A stretch of DNA of 64,000 bases from Nostoc sp. UHCC 0302 (GTDB taxonomy: Bacteria > Cyanobacteriota > Cyanobacteriia > Cyanobacteriales > Nostocaceae). Both the position numbers and the translations under genes were made by a program. The stretch is from positions 124,001-188,000 of the forward strand of contig NZ_CP151101.1 in assembly GCF_038096175.1 (NCBI RefSeq), written 5' to 3'. The stretch's first letter is position 1. Each line of letters begins with the position of its first letter. The notes under the pieces were generated by a model, which was given only the letters and a program-made list of their open reading frames with translations, was not told where the DNA came from and did no database searches. Shown one piece after another: positions 52,745 to 61,708 of the stretch.

Positions 52745-53302
52745 ATGAGACACCCCTTTCAAGGTTTTCCAACCGGAACTTCAAGTGTGTTGCTGGCAGT
52801 GCTGGCAGGAGCCACTCTGTTCCTAATGTGGAAACTGAACAAGATTGACAAGCTTTTGAATATTCCTAATGTTGTACCCAATGGGATCATCTCCCTTGAG
52901 TTTGCAGGTAGCTCTGCGAAAGCGAAAGCCATTGTGGATGCTTGGTGTAAAGGAAATGTTTTAGACCAAGCTCAGAAGCTTCAATCGCTTGATTTCTTAT
53001 ATATAGGGGCTTACTCTACGACTTTGAGTCTGTCCTGTATTTGGGTAACAAAGTCGTTAACCAATTTTGATGGGGAGTGGATCGGCGCAGGAGTTGTTCT
53101 TGGTTGGGGACAGTGGGTTGCAGCTCTATTGGATGTAATCGAAAACCTGACCCTGTTTCCTTTTCTATATGGCGAGGTAAAGGATAGTTCACCCTTGGCT
53201 CGAGTAGCAGCTGTCTGTGCAGTTTTCAAATTTAGTCTTATTTTTACGGGGTTGCTATATCTATTGACTTCTATTGTGATTAAGTTAATTCTGATCATCT
53301 AG
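52745..53302 (+). CDS. Small multi-pass membrane protein, unknown function
   Basis: A 185-residue protein with three to four hydrophobic helices: residues 12-30 (SSVLLAVLAGATLFLMWKL), about 85-105 (LYIGAYSTTLSLSCIWVT), 113-135 (WIGAGVVLGWGQWVAALLDVI) and 155-184 (VAAVCAVFKFSLIFTGLLYLLTSIVIKLILI). The central soluble loop between helices one and two has no known motif. It begins 18 bases after the patatin frame ends and shares its strand, so the two may be a two-gene unit, perhaps with the membrane protein anchoring or opposing the lipase. Function unknown. Confidence 0.6.
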   Translation: MRHPFQGFPTGTSSVLLAVLAGATLFLMWKLNKIDKLLNIPNVVPNGIISLEFAGSSAKAKAIVDAWCKGNVLDQAQKLQSLDFLYIGAYSTTLSLSCIWVTKSLTNFDGEWIGAGVVLGWGQWVAALLDVIENLTLFPFLYGEVKDSSPLARVAAVCAVFKFSLIFTGLLYLLTSIVIKLILII

Positions 53303-53308
53303 CCAAAA

Positions 53309-53490
53309 TATCTCTCTTTTGCCACTTTCAGAAAACAATAATCGAAGCAAAATTCTGAAACTTTTATGTAGTCGAGCTTTGAGCTTTTATTTTCTAACAG
53401 TAACTCTTTTTTTGTAGCCAAAGTCTGGAGATGGAAGCCCTGGAAGGCTTTCAGCGATTGGGTTCTACCAAAGTGACAAAAGAGGGTTTA
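53309..53490. repeat. TA-flanked MITE, copy 3 of three
   Basis: The ends CTCTTTTGCCACTTTCAG and, read inward from the right, AACCCTCTTTTGTCACTTTG pair with each other and with the 40791-40970 copy. The interior GAAAACAATAATCG and GGAAGGCTTTCAGCGATTGG is shared. TA lies at both edges. Confidence 0.7.
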
Positions 53491-53932
53491 CCACGACTAA
53501 CTTTCGTGAGGATAGGGGGAAAAGGATTAACAATCATACAACATACCAAAGTTAACAATGCACGCCTACTGCTGTGGCGACTTTGAATTGATAGGTACAG
53601 CCAGTTGAGTTTCAGGAGAGCATCTGCTGTAGTCAAACGGCCAATCTACAGTTTACGCTTTTTTCATGCGATTTCTGCGGATTTGCACAAGGTTTACTAC
53701 GGTAGCGACCAGTAGCAATCTAATAGGCTACATCAGTAGCGCTCTCAATATTCCTCGGTGCGATGAGTTGGGCGATTGGTTGCGGGATTGGGTAAAGTGC
53801 GATGCGTTTCTTTGTAATGTTGAAAGCGATCGCGCGAGTAAACAAAGCCAGTATTCTGGTCTATGGAAACTGACGACTACGGGGACTTTAAGAAACGCTA
53901 TCCTCAAATCTCCACAAACTAATAAGTTCAAA

Positions 53933-55448
53933 GTTTCAGCCCCCTTGCGGGGTAATTGAATTTGGAAACCCTAACTTTTCAGACAAGTTAGCAATCATTT
54001 TGCTGGTTTCAGTCCCCTTGCGGGGTAATTGAATTTGGAAACCAGAATTAGATATGCGGTCACAAAGGTTCGCGATCGGTTTCAGTCCCCTTGCGGGGTA
54101 ATTGAATTTGGAAACTTCAGTTGTCAGATGTAGAAAAGAAGGCGATCGCGGTTTCAGTCCCCTTGCGGGGTAATTGAATTTGGAAACTTGAAAGGCGGCA
54201 GAGGTAAGCGAGCGCCCTATAAGTTTCAGTCCCCTTGCGGGGTAATTGAATTTGGAAACAACTTGCCGGAATAACAGCTTTAATTACTGCAATCGCTGTT
54301 TCAGTCCCCTTGCGGGGTAATTGAATTTGGAAACTTTTCTAAAAACTGAACTGCTGGCGGAGATAGATACGTTTCAGTCCCCTTGCGGGGTAATTGAATT
54401 TGGAAACCTGCCCAGCCAATAGCGCTGCATTTGCACCTGTGTTGTTTCAGTCCCCTTGCGGGGTAATTGAATTTGGAAACTTTTGCGCTTCTGATAAATT
54501 GCTTTGGATTTTTTGGTTTCAGTCCCCTTGCGGGGTAATTGAATTTGGAAACTTTTAATTTTTTTTAAATTGATGTATAAAAATTAATGTTTCAGTCCCC
54601 TTGCGGGGTAATTGAATTTGGAAACTCAACTACTCTCACTGCCGAGTTATCCGTGAGAAATGTTTCAGTCCCCTTGCGGGGTAATTGAATTTGGAAACTC
54701 GGTTGGATCTTGATTTTCAATAGTATTCATTTTTTGTTTCAGTCCCCTTGCGGGGTAATTGAATTTGGAAACCAACCAGCGGCATTAGCAAACCTATAGC
54801 TTTATTGAAGTTTCAGTCCCCTTGCGGGGTAATTGAATTTGGAAACCTCGTAACGGGCTAGCGCGACTCATTGAGCAAGAAAGACAGGTTTCAGTCCCCT
54901 TGCGGGGTAATTGAATTTGGAAACTTTGGTATTCAAAAATGGAAAGAGAAGGACTAAAACGTTTCAGTCCCCTTGCGGGGTAATTGAATTTGGAAACTTT
55001 TGGAGCGACGCGGCGATCCAAACTGGATCGCTATTAAAGTTTCAGTCCCCTTGCGGGGTAATTGAATTTGGAAACATTAGTTTCATCAGTATTTTCTCAC
55101 CTACCCATTTGTGTTTCAGTCCCCTTGCGGGGTAATTGAATTTGGAAACCCAGAACTAGTTACATTGGGAGGAATTGAGGCAGATAGGTTTCAGTCCCCT
55201 TGCGGGGTAATTGAATTTGGAAACATAGTGGAATGCTACCAGATGAGATTTTTAATGCTATGTTTCAGTCCCCTTGCGGGGTAATTGAATTTGGAAACTT
55301 AGCGATAATGGTAAAAGTCCCTACATCAGATGTACATGTTTCAGTCCCCTTGCGGGGTAATTGAATTTGGAAACGCAACCTGGATAATATTAGAATCTTG
55401 ATAAAAATCACGTTTCAGTCCCCTTGCGGGGTAATTGAATTTGGAAAC
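53933..55448 (-). CRISPR. CRISPR array 1: 21 repeats, 20 spacers
   Basis: Repeats are 37 bases and spacers about 34-42. On the plus strand each repeat reads GTTTCAGTCCCCTTGCGGGG followed by TAATTGAATTTGGAAAC. The hairpin is CCCC-TTGC-GGGG. The first repeat on the left (53933-53969) has a C for T change, marking the old, leader-distal end, and a leader lies at the right end, so the array is transcribed leftwards and crRNAs would carry ACUGAAAC as 5' handle. One spacer (54553-54588) is almost pure A/T. Translated frames here are artefacts. Confidence 0.98.
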
Positions 55449-55671
55449 AGCTCGGTGCTGAAACTGTTACAGAGCAAGCTTCCTGGGAAGTGTTTTGACG
55501 GATCGAAAATTTTGGTCATTTTCAGCCGTTCTTATTGCAAGTAATTTGCAACTTCCCTTAGCACTGAAACTTTGAAACTATTATATTGTCAAGGTTCTGG
55601 CGATTTTGGCGAGTCTCCAGCGTTTTTGACCTCGCTTCGACTTGCCAACCATCAAGCTGATTCCTTAATCA
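55449..55671 (-). promoter_or_regulatory. Leader of CRISPR array 1
   Basis: About 220 bases from GCTCGGTGCTGAAACTGTTA to CATCAAGCTGATT are almost identical to 59517-59736 beside array 2. This shared, non-coding, repeat-proximal sequence holds the expected promoter and integration signals. It is read on the minus strand into array 1. Confidence 0.88.
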
Positions 55672-55700
55672 TAAGACTACTATTTACTATTGTCGAGAAA
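55672..55700 (-). pseudogene. Degenerate copy of the cas2 3' end
   Basis: TCATAAGACTACTATTTACT up to TTGTCGAG aligns with the last codons of cas2 (59737-59765: TCATAAAACGATTGTCTGCT to TTGTCGAG), keeping the stop codon and differing in a scattered fashion. It sits exactly where cas2 would lie relative to the leader of array 2. Confidence 0.6.
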
Positions 55701-55709
55701 CAAAGTGTA

Positions 55710-56861
55710 TTAACTGTTATTTTCCTGTTTGAGCGCCTTGCGAGCTAATTTGACATAAGTTTTCACCGTTTCATCTGGCATTTGCAAATCAGAAGCGATC
55801 GCCTTGACTGATTCACCCGTTTCTTTACGGGCTAATATCGTTGCCCAAGTGCTGGCAATTCTATCTGTACGTTCGCCACCCTTGCGTTTGCGTTGGGCAG
55901 TGAATATCTCAGTTAGTTCTTCAATGCGTTGAGCTAGCATATCCGTAATCAACTGCTCAGCTATAGCTGACTTTTGTTCTGCTAACCAACCAGAGCGTGT
56001 TTGTCCCAAACCAAAAGTAGTTTTATGCCCTGTGCCGCAGTATGGGGCAAGCCTAACCAAAGCATAAAACAACTGAGTAAACTCAGTATTTGCTAAAGCT
56101 GCCTTGCTTAAACCCAAAGATATTGCTCCAGTAAAACCTGTGACTGACCCACGTTTTCCTGCTGCCACTTTCATCGATTCCAAACGATGCTGATGAATAA
56201 TTACTCCTTCATCTACCCATTTGAGAAAAGTCTCTTGTTCTACTGGCATCTGTGAAAAGTCATTCCAGCGTCGTAGGTAGCTGTGGAACAAATTTTCTGG
56301 GACTGGCAGAGGGAAATGATTACCTTTGCGACGAAAACTTGTTGGTGAAATAAAACTGAGATCAACTATAGACTGCTGCCTTGGTGATTGCAGCAATTGT
56401 GTATAAGTGGTTGGAGCATGAGCGATACTCACCTGTTTTATTTGCAACGATACTCCATTCAACTCAATAATTTTGGGTAAGTTCGTTAACCAAAGTTTTA
56501 GAAATTGCACCACCCGTTGAGATAGAGCATTTAAGTGCCAGTAGTAAGTCTGATTGACTTCCAGTTTTAGTTGTTTGCCGCTAGCAACTAATTGACCTGA
56601 GAGGGCTGAGATATTAAAAGGTTTTTCTGATTCTCCATCATGGAGATAAGCTGATAGTTTTGGGTCGATTTGCTGTACTTGCTTTAAAAACCAAGCGTGG
56701 AGTGCAATACTGTATTGCGAGTAGAGGGAAACTGAGACAGTTGGTTCTAAATCAAACACCAAGCCTACTAATTCAGTCTTATCTGCCCATGTAGGAACTG
56801 AAGAAGTCGGCACTGATTTAGTTTTAGGTTTGCGGCTGGTGCTTGTGACTGCTCTTGGCAT
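55710..56861 (-). CDS. cas6: Cas6-family CRISPR endoribonuclease with C-terminal HTH-like extension
   Basis: The 383-residue protein matches the second Cas6 of this locus at key places: SFISPTSFRRKGNHFPLPVP, LFHSYLRRWNDF, and the glycine-rich RNA-binding loop GTGHKTTFGLGQTR near residues 285-300. Cas6 cleaves the repeat hairpin to make crRNAs. After the domain, about 80 residues follow, ending in ESVKAIASDLQMPDETVKTYVKLARKAL, which resembles a helix-turn-helix and is absent from the other Cas6. The gene lies between the two arrays, downstream of array 2 and 10 bases before the cas2 remnant and leader of array 1. It may be dedicated to one repeat variant. Family call is firm, the extension's role is unknown. 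Confidence 0.85.
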   Translation of the reverse strand: MPRAVTSTSRKPKTKSVPTSSVPTWADKTELVGLVFDLEPTVSVSLYSQYSIALHAWFLKQVQQIDPKLSAYLHDGESEKPFNISALSGQLVASGKQLKLEVNQTYYWHLNALSQRVVQFLKLWLTNLPKIIELNGVSLQIKQVSIAHAPTTYTQLLQSPRQQSIVDLSFISPTSFRRKGNHFPLPVPENLFHSYLRRWNDFSQMPVEQETFLKWVDEGVIIHQHRLESMKVAAGKRGSVTGFTGAISLGLSKAALANTEFTQLFYALVRLAPYCGTGHKTTFGLGQTRSGWLAEQKSAIAEQLITDMLAQRIEELTEIFTAQRKRKGGERTDRIASTWATILARKETGESVKAIASDLQMPDETVKTYVKLARKALKQENNS

Positions 56862-56966
56862 CGCTTACTACTAGCTCAAATCGTGTTCAATATTTTAGGC
56901 GATTTCTATCCTCTTATGAGAAAAATTGATTACAGGCTGGTGGCGTTGGTACGGCAGTGATTACCT

Positions 56967-59516
56967 ATTTCAGCCTTCGTCAGGGGTAATGGTTTATGGA
57001 AACTACGATTACTATAGACGAGGGTATATCAATCAGCGAGTTTCAGTCCCCTTGCGGGGTAATGGTTCGTGGAAACTAAAAAGGTTCATTTGGGAGCTTT
57101 AGAATATTTATTGTTTCAGTCCCCTTGCGGGGTAATGGTTCGTGGAAACTACTGTATCCCCACTAGCTAATGATAACATTCGAAGTTTCAGTCCCCTTGC
57201 GGGGTAATGGTTCGTGGAAACTTTAATGTGTCTTTATAAATATGTCTGAACGCACAGAGTTTCAGTCCCCTTGCGGGGTAATGGTTCGTGGAAACGTAAA
57301 TTATTTTTTGTGGTAAACTTGATACCAAGTTGTTTCAGTCCCCTTGCGGGGTAATGGTTCGTGGAAACCCTTATTAAAAACTGATATTATCGATGTTGAA
57401 AAAAGTTTCAGTCCCCTTGCGGGGTAATGGTTCGTGGAAACGATATGAGCGATCGCAAGAAATTCGGTTTAGATAAGGTTTCAGTCCCCTTGCGGGGTAA
57501 TGGTTCGTGGAAACTTCTCTTAGTATCCAACGAAGTTACTACAGTAAAACGTTTCAGTCCCCTTGCGGGGTAATGGTTCGTGGAAACGACGCACTAACAG
57601 CTTTTGCTGTGTCTTCTCTAATTTTGTTTCAGTCCCCTTGCGGGGTAATGGTTCGTGGAAACCGCCATTGGAACTGAGGTTAAAAGTATTGTTGTAAAGT
57701 TTCAGTCCCCTTGCGGGGTAATGGTTCGTGGAAACTGTTAGCTTCGTCAAAGTTTAAGGTCGGTAACTATCTTAAAAGGTTTCAGTCCCCTTGCGGGGTA
57801 ATGGTTCGTGGAAACCAAAAGGTGAAGCGGCAATCAACAAGCCTTCTGAAAAAAGTTTCAGTCCCCTTGCGGGGTAATGGTTCGTGGAAACCTTGCTCCA
57901 ATTGCCGCAGTATTGGCAGTACTAGGTCTGTTTCAGTCCCCTTGCGGGGTAATGGTTCGTGGAAACTGCTGTTGCTGGCACAACAATAGCGGTATCATCG
58001 CCAAAAGTTTCAGTCCCCTTGCGGGGTAATGGTTCGTGGAAACAAATGCTGGAACATTCACCCCCGGTGCCACAGATGCGTTTCAGTCCCCTTGCGGGGT
58101 AATGGTTCGTGGAAACTTAATATCCTGGGTCTCATCAAACCATACGAAGTAAGTTTCAGTCCCCTTGCGGGGTAATGGTTCGTGGAAACTCAATGCTGTA
58201 TTTAGAACCACCAAACCTTGATTGACGGTTTCAGTCCCCTTGCGGGGTAATGGTTCGTGGAAACTATTGCCGAGTTTCTTCTGCTGGTCAGAAAGAAGAT
58301 TGTTTCAGTCCCCTTGCGGGGTAATGGTTCGTGGAAACTTTTGAGTTTATTTACAGATTTGATTTTGCTAGATGTTTCAGTCCCCTTGCGGGGTAATGGT
58401 TCGTGGAAACTTACCAATGCGGGATTTTCTAGCGCGAATTATGAGTTTCAGTCCCCTTGCGGGGTAATGGTTCGTGGAAACTTTTAGCTAGTGAAATATT
58501 GGTAACGCTGTTTGTCTAGTTTCAGTCCCCTTGCGGGGTAATGGTTCGTGGAAACCTTAAAACCGTCTTCGCCTGAATCCCAATCCCATAAAGGTTTCAG
58601 TCCCCTTGCGGGGTAATGGTTCGTGGAAACCGTGAATCTGGTGTACCTTTAGCTTATTTGGCGGGTTTCAGTCCCCTTGCGGGGTAATGGTTCGTGGAAA
58701 CCTAATAACGGTAATACTATCTGCGCGAATTGTTGTGAACATAATGTTTCAGTCCCCTTGCGGGGTAATGGTTCGTGGAAACAAAGCAAAGCGGATCAAG
58801 AAATCTGATGATACTTACACGTTTCAGTCCCCTTGCGGGGTAATGGTTCGTGGAAACTTGTACCATCGGCACGCATTCGCTGACTCTGTGGCGGTTTCAG
58901 TCCCCTTGCGGGGTAATGGTTCGTGGAAACTGTCGGAGTGACGCCGATATCGAATTTCAATACATTGAGTTTCAGTCCCCTTGCGGGGTAATGGTTCGTG
59001 GAAACCTGGTTTTAGCAACTCAAGGGCTGACTTTTTTACGTTTCAGTCCCCTTGCGGGGTAATGGTTCGTGGAAACTCTTCAGCCGTTCGCAAAGGACTA
59101 ATGACAATTGGAACGTTTCAGTCCCCTTGCGGGGTAATGGTTCGTGGAAACGAAAAAAACTCAGTCTACCAGTGAAAGTACATCTGGTTTCAGTCCCCTT
59201 GCGGGGTAATGGTTCGTGGAAACCAGTCAAAAGTCGGATGTGGATTGATACTAATAAAATGTTTCAGTCCCCTTGCGGGGTAATGGTTCGTGGAAACATC
59301 TGTCGCCGCAGACATTGCTTTTGCAGATAGGTGTTTCAGTCCCCTTGCGGGGTAATGGTTCGTGGAAACGTTAGAAGTTTTCATGTTACCTTCTGGTGAA
59401 TACGTTGTTTCAGTCCCCTTGCGGGGTAATGGTTCGTGGAAACTTTTGGAATAAACGCATTACAGGATATCAACTCAATGTTTCAGTCCCCTTGCGGGGT
59501 AATGGTTCGTGGAAAC
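56967..59516 (-). CRISPR. CRISPR array 2: 35 repeats, 34 spacers
   Basis: Repeats are 37 bases; on the plus strand GTTTCAGTCCCCTTGCGGGG is followed by TAATGGTTCGTGGAAAC, so the variant differs from array 1 only in the part away from the hairpin. The leftmost repeat (56967-57003) has several changes (for example CCTTCGTCAGGGG in the hairpin), marking the leader-distal end. The leader is on the right, next to cas2, and the array is transcribed leftwards. Spacers are 33-42 bases. The many open frames over this region come from the repeat and are not genes. Confidence 0.98.
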
Positions 59517-59736
59517 GGCTCGGTGCTGAAACTGTTACAGAGCAAGCTTCCTGGGAAGTGTTTTGACGGATCGAAAAAAAAGGTCATTTTCAGCCGTTCT
59601 TATTGCAAGTAATTTGCAACTTCCCTTAGTACTGAAACTGTGAAACTATTATGTTGTCAAGGTTCTGGCGATTTTGGCGAGTCTCCAGGGTTTTCGACCC
59701 CGCTTCGACTTGCCAAACATCAAGCTAATACACTAA
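59517..59736 (-). promoter_or_regulatory. Leader of CRISPR array 2
   Basis: It lies between the first repeat of array 2 and the cas2 stop codon, and is nearly identical to the array 1 leader, with differences such as GAAAAAAAAGG for GAAAATTTTGG. Strong conservation over 220 bases suggests both arrays can acquire spacers using the same Cas1-Cas2. Confidence 0.88.
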
Positions 59737-60030
59737 TCATAAAACGATTGTCTGCTCTTGTCGAGGTATTTCCGAACCATAAGTAATTGTACGCTTAACT
59801 GCGCCGGCATCAAGTACGTATATCCGCACGGCATCTTCATCAGGTTTAATTAGCTTTTCGATTTTAGTTTGCAGTGTAGTAAATTGGATAGTAGTTAAAA
59901 AGCATTCAAAAACGCTGTATTGCGTCCATTTACCGTAACCAGACAGCATCTTGTGTAAACGAGTCCGACGTTTGTTAGCTGCTTTTTTATCAGGTAAATC
60001 ATAGATAATTAAGTAGAAAAGCGTAGTCAT
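59737..60030 (-). CDS. cas2: CRISPR-associated endoribonuclease/integrase subunit Cas2
   Basis: The 97-residue product has the ferredoxin-like Cas2 fold signatures: MTTLFYLIIYDLPDKKAANKRRTRLHKML with the metal-binding Asp after the first strand, GKWTQYSVFECFLT and the C-terminal IYVLDAGAVKRTITYGSE strand. It bridges two Cas1 dimers in the spacer integrase. The gene is 25 bases downstream of cas1 on the minus strand, and its stop codon abuts the leader of array 2. The usual length for the family is 85-100 residues, so it is complete. Confidence 0.95.
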   Translation of the reverse strand: MTTLFYLIIYDLPDKKAANKRRTRLHKMLSGYGKWTQYSVFECFLTTIQFTTLQTKIEKLIKPDEDAVRIYVLDAGAVKRTITYGSEIPRQEQTIVL

Positions 60031-60055
60031 TGTCAGATTTTTTGCTGAATGATAA

Positions 60056-61033
60056 CTAACGTAAAGCTAAAGCTTTATATGAAATCCCTTCTTGTAAATG
60101 GCGACCCAGTAGCCTTGCTTGTAGTTCAATCGCTCGCCGATAAGTGCATCTGTATTCAAAAACTGGATGTTTAAATTCATCATTCATTTTGCGCTCGAAA
60201 GCCTGTAAAAAAGTTTTCCTAGCAGTATCCTTTAGGCGATATGCACCTAAACTTTCGTTAAAATCATCAGGTTGAATCTCATGTTTATGCAATACGCTTA
60301 GGACTACACTGTCTGCAATCAAAGCGCGGAACTCTTCCATCAAATCTAGTACCATAGATGGCTGTCCATGATGAACCTCATGTAAATAACCAATATATGG
60401 ATCTAGCCCTGCAACGTGAACCGCAGCCGTCACCTGAACTCGCAACAGACCATAAGCAAAACTCAGCAAGGAATTCACTGGGTCGGTAGGTGGACGACGA
60501 TTTCGACCAGTAAAAGTCCATTGTTTTCCAACCATACGTGGCCAGCAGGCAAAATATTCTCGTGCAGCTAAACCTTCAATCCCTCTTACTTGGTCTAAAG
60601 TTTTTTGGCTTTTGACTAAACTTTTACGTTCTTTGAGAGGATTATTTCGTTCATTATGACGATACAAAACCTGATACTGATTGTGGATTTTGGCTGCCAC
60701 AATCGTTTTGACTAATTCTAAACGCCCAGCAGGGTCACTATAAAGTTTATATTGTGCTAGTCGCAATTGACCGTTGCGTGAGTAACCAGGAAGTGCCGAA
60801 CCCAGGTATTTACCAAAGCTAGAAAGATAGTGAATAGGCATACCCAGTTCCAAAGCATACACTAGAGCATCTCCTGTGACTTGAGGGTTGCCCATCAAGA
60901 CAACTTGTTCAACAGTTTGGGCTGCAACAGTCTGTTTTTTCCAAGAACCATCTGATTGTTTGAGAGCAACATTAAAAGCCTCATAATTCTTGCTCAAAAC
61001 GGCATCAGCTTGAGTGACGTAAAGTACTGACAT
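60056..61033 (-). CDS. cas1: CRISPR-associated endonuclease Cas1
   Basis: A 325-residue Cas1 with the N-terminal beta domain (MSVLYVTQADAVLSKNYEAF, VEQVVLMGNPQVTGDALVYALELGMPIHYLS) and the alpha-helical catalytic domain (DPVNSLLSFAYGLLRVQ, GLDPYIGYLHEVHHGQPSMV, LDLMEEFRALIADSVVL). The Glu, His and Asp/Glu metal ligands are in place. It integrates new spacers at the leader end together with Cas2. It follows cas4 by 59 bases and precedes cas2 by 25, the normal adaptation module order. Confidence 0.96.
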   Translation of the reverse strand: MSVLYVTQADAVLSKNYEAFNVALKQSDGSWKKQTVAAQTVEQVVLMGNPQVTGDALVYALELGMPIHYLSSFGKYLGSALPGYSRNGQLRLAQYKLYSDPAGRLELVKTIVAAKIHNQYQVLYRHNERNNPLKERKSLVKSQKTLDQVRGIEGLAAREYFACWPRMVGKQWTFTGRNRRPPTDPVNSLLSFAYGLLRVQVTAAVHVAGLDPYIGYLHEVHHGQPSMVLDLMEEFRALIADSVVLSVLHKHEIQPDDFNESLGAYRLKDTARKTFLQAFERKMNDEFKHPVFEYRCTYRRAIELQARLLGRHLQEGISYKALALR

Positions 61034-61092
61034 TTTAAAGCGCTGGTAATGAGTGGTGGATAAAAATGATTAATCAATTTCTCCTAATGAAA

Positions 61093-61692
61093 TTAATCAT
61101 CGGTTTCAGGATTCATTGAACTTCGTAACTGTTTAACTTCAAAAGGCAGACAAATCTCTTTTAAACTGCATGAAAGACACTTTTTAGTGTTGTCAATTGG
61201 CGCAGGCATAGTTCTTTGGGCAGCAAGTTGAGCAAGAGTGATCGCTTGCTCAGTCATTTGCCGTAGCTGCGGTGTTAATGCTACTGTCTGTCTTCTGCGG
61301 TTAGTGTGATAAAAAATCTCACCGTAAGCAAGGCTGCATCCGGTACGTTCTTCTATACACAAAGCAGCTGCACAAAGTTGAAAATGGTCATTAAGATGTT
61401 GTGCCATCTTCCCTTTTTTATATTCCACAGGGACAAGCTGACCATTGGATTCTTCAACTGCATCAATGATACCTGCGACCTTTAAGCGATCGCTCCACAC
61501 CCATTGCTGTTGATGAATTAGCGTTTCGCCTTCTTGAAATGTTGTTTCTTCGTTAATATTGCGGTGTATGTGACGGCCTAAGATAATATGTTCGTTATCT
61601 GACATCTCACCCAACACATACTCTAAATAAAATCTGCGTGGGCAATATTCCCAAGCGTTGAGATACGCCAGAGGTAAATAATCTTCAGTCAT
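61093..61692 (-). CDS. cas4: CRISPR-associated exonuclease Cas4
   Basis: A 199-residue RecB-like nuclease with an iron-sulfur cluster. The first cysteine lies in NAWEYCPRRFYLEYV and the other three in KKCLSCSLKEICLP. The nuclease core has GRHIHRNINEE (His), VAGIIDAVEE (Asp) and LVPVEYKKGK (Glu and Lys). Cas4 trims prespacers and sets PAM selection and orientation with Cas1-Cas2. It is followed after 59 bases by cas1. All cluster and catalytic residues are present, so it should be active. Confidence 0.95.
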   Translation of the reverse strand: MTEDYLPLAYLNAWEYCPRRFYLEYVLGEMSDNEHIILGRHIHRNINEETTFQEGETLIHQQQWVWSDRLKVAGIIDAVEESNGQLVPVEYKKGKMAQHLNDHFQLCAAALCIEERTGCSLAYGEIFYHTNRRRQTVALTPQLRQMTEQAITLAQLAAQRTMPAPIDNTKKCLSCSLKEICLPFEVKQLRSSMNPETDD

Positions 61693-61708
61693 AAGTTGTT
61701 AGTTAACT

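Noticed and set aside
54794-55135. Open frames of 74-75 codons inside array 1 on both strands
   Set aside because: They are made of translated CRISPR repeats (for example the recurring FQIQLPRKGTET) and have no separate coding signal.
57520-59384. Many 64-92-codon frames inside array 2
   Set aside because: Same cause: the 37-base repeat plus spacer often lacks stops, giving VSVPLRGNGSWK-type repeats that are not proteins.
53933-59516. CRISPR arrays transcribed rightwards
   Set aside because: The degenerate repeats are at the left ends, the conserved leaders at the right ends, and the ACTGAAAC handle reads on the minus strand, as do the cas genes.
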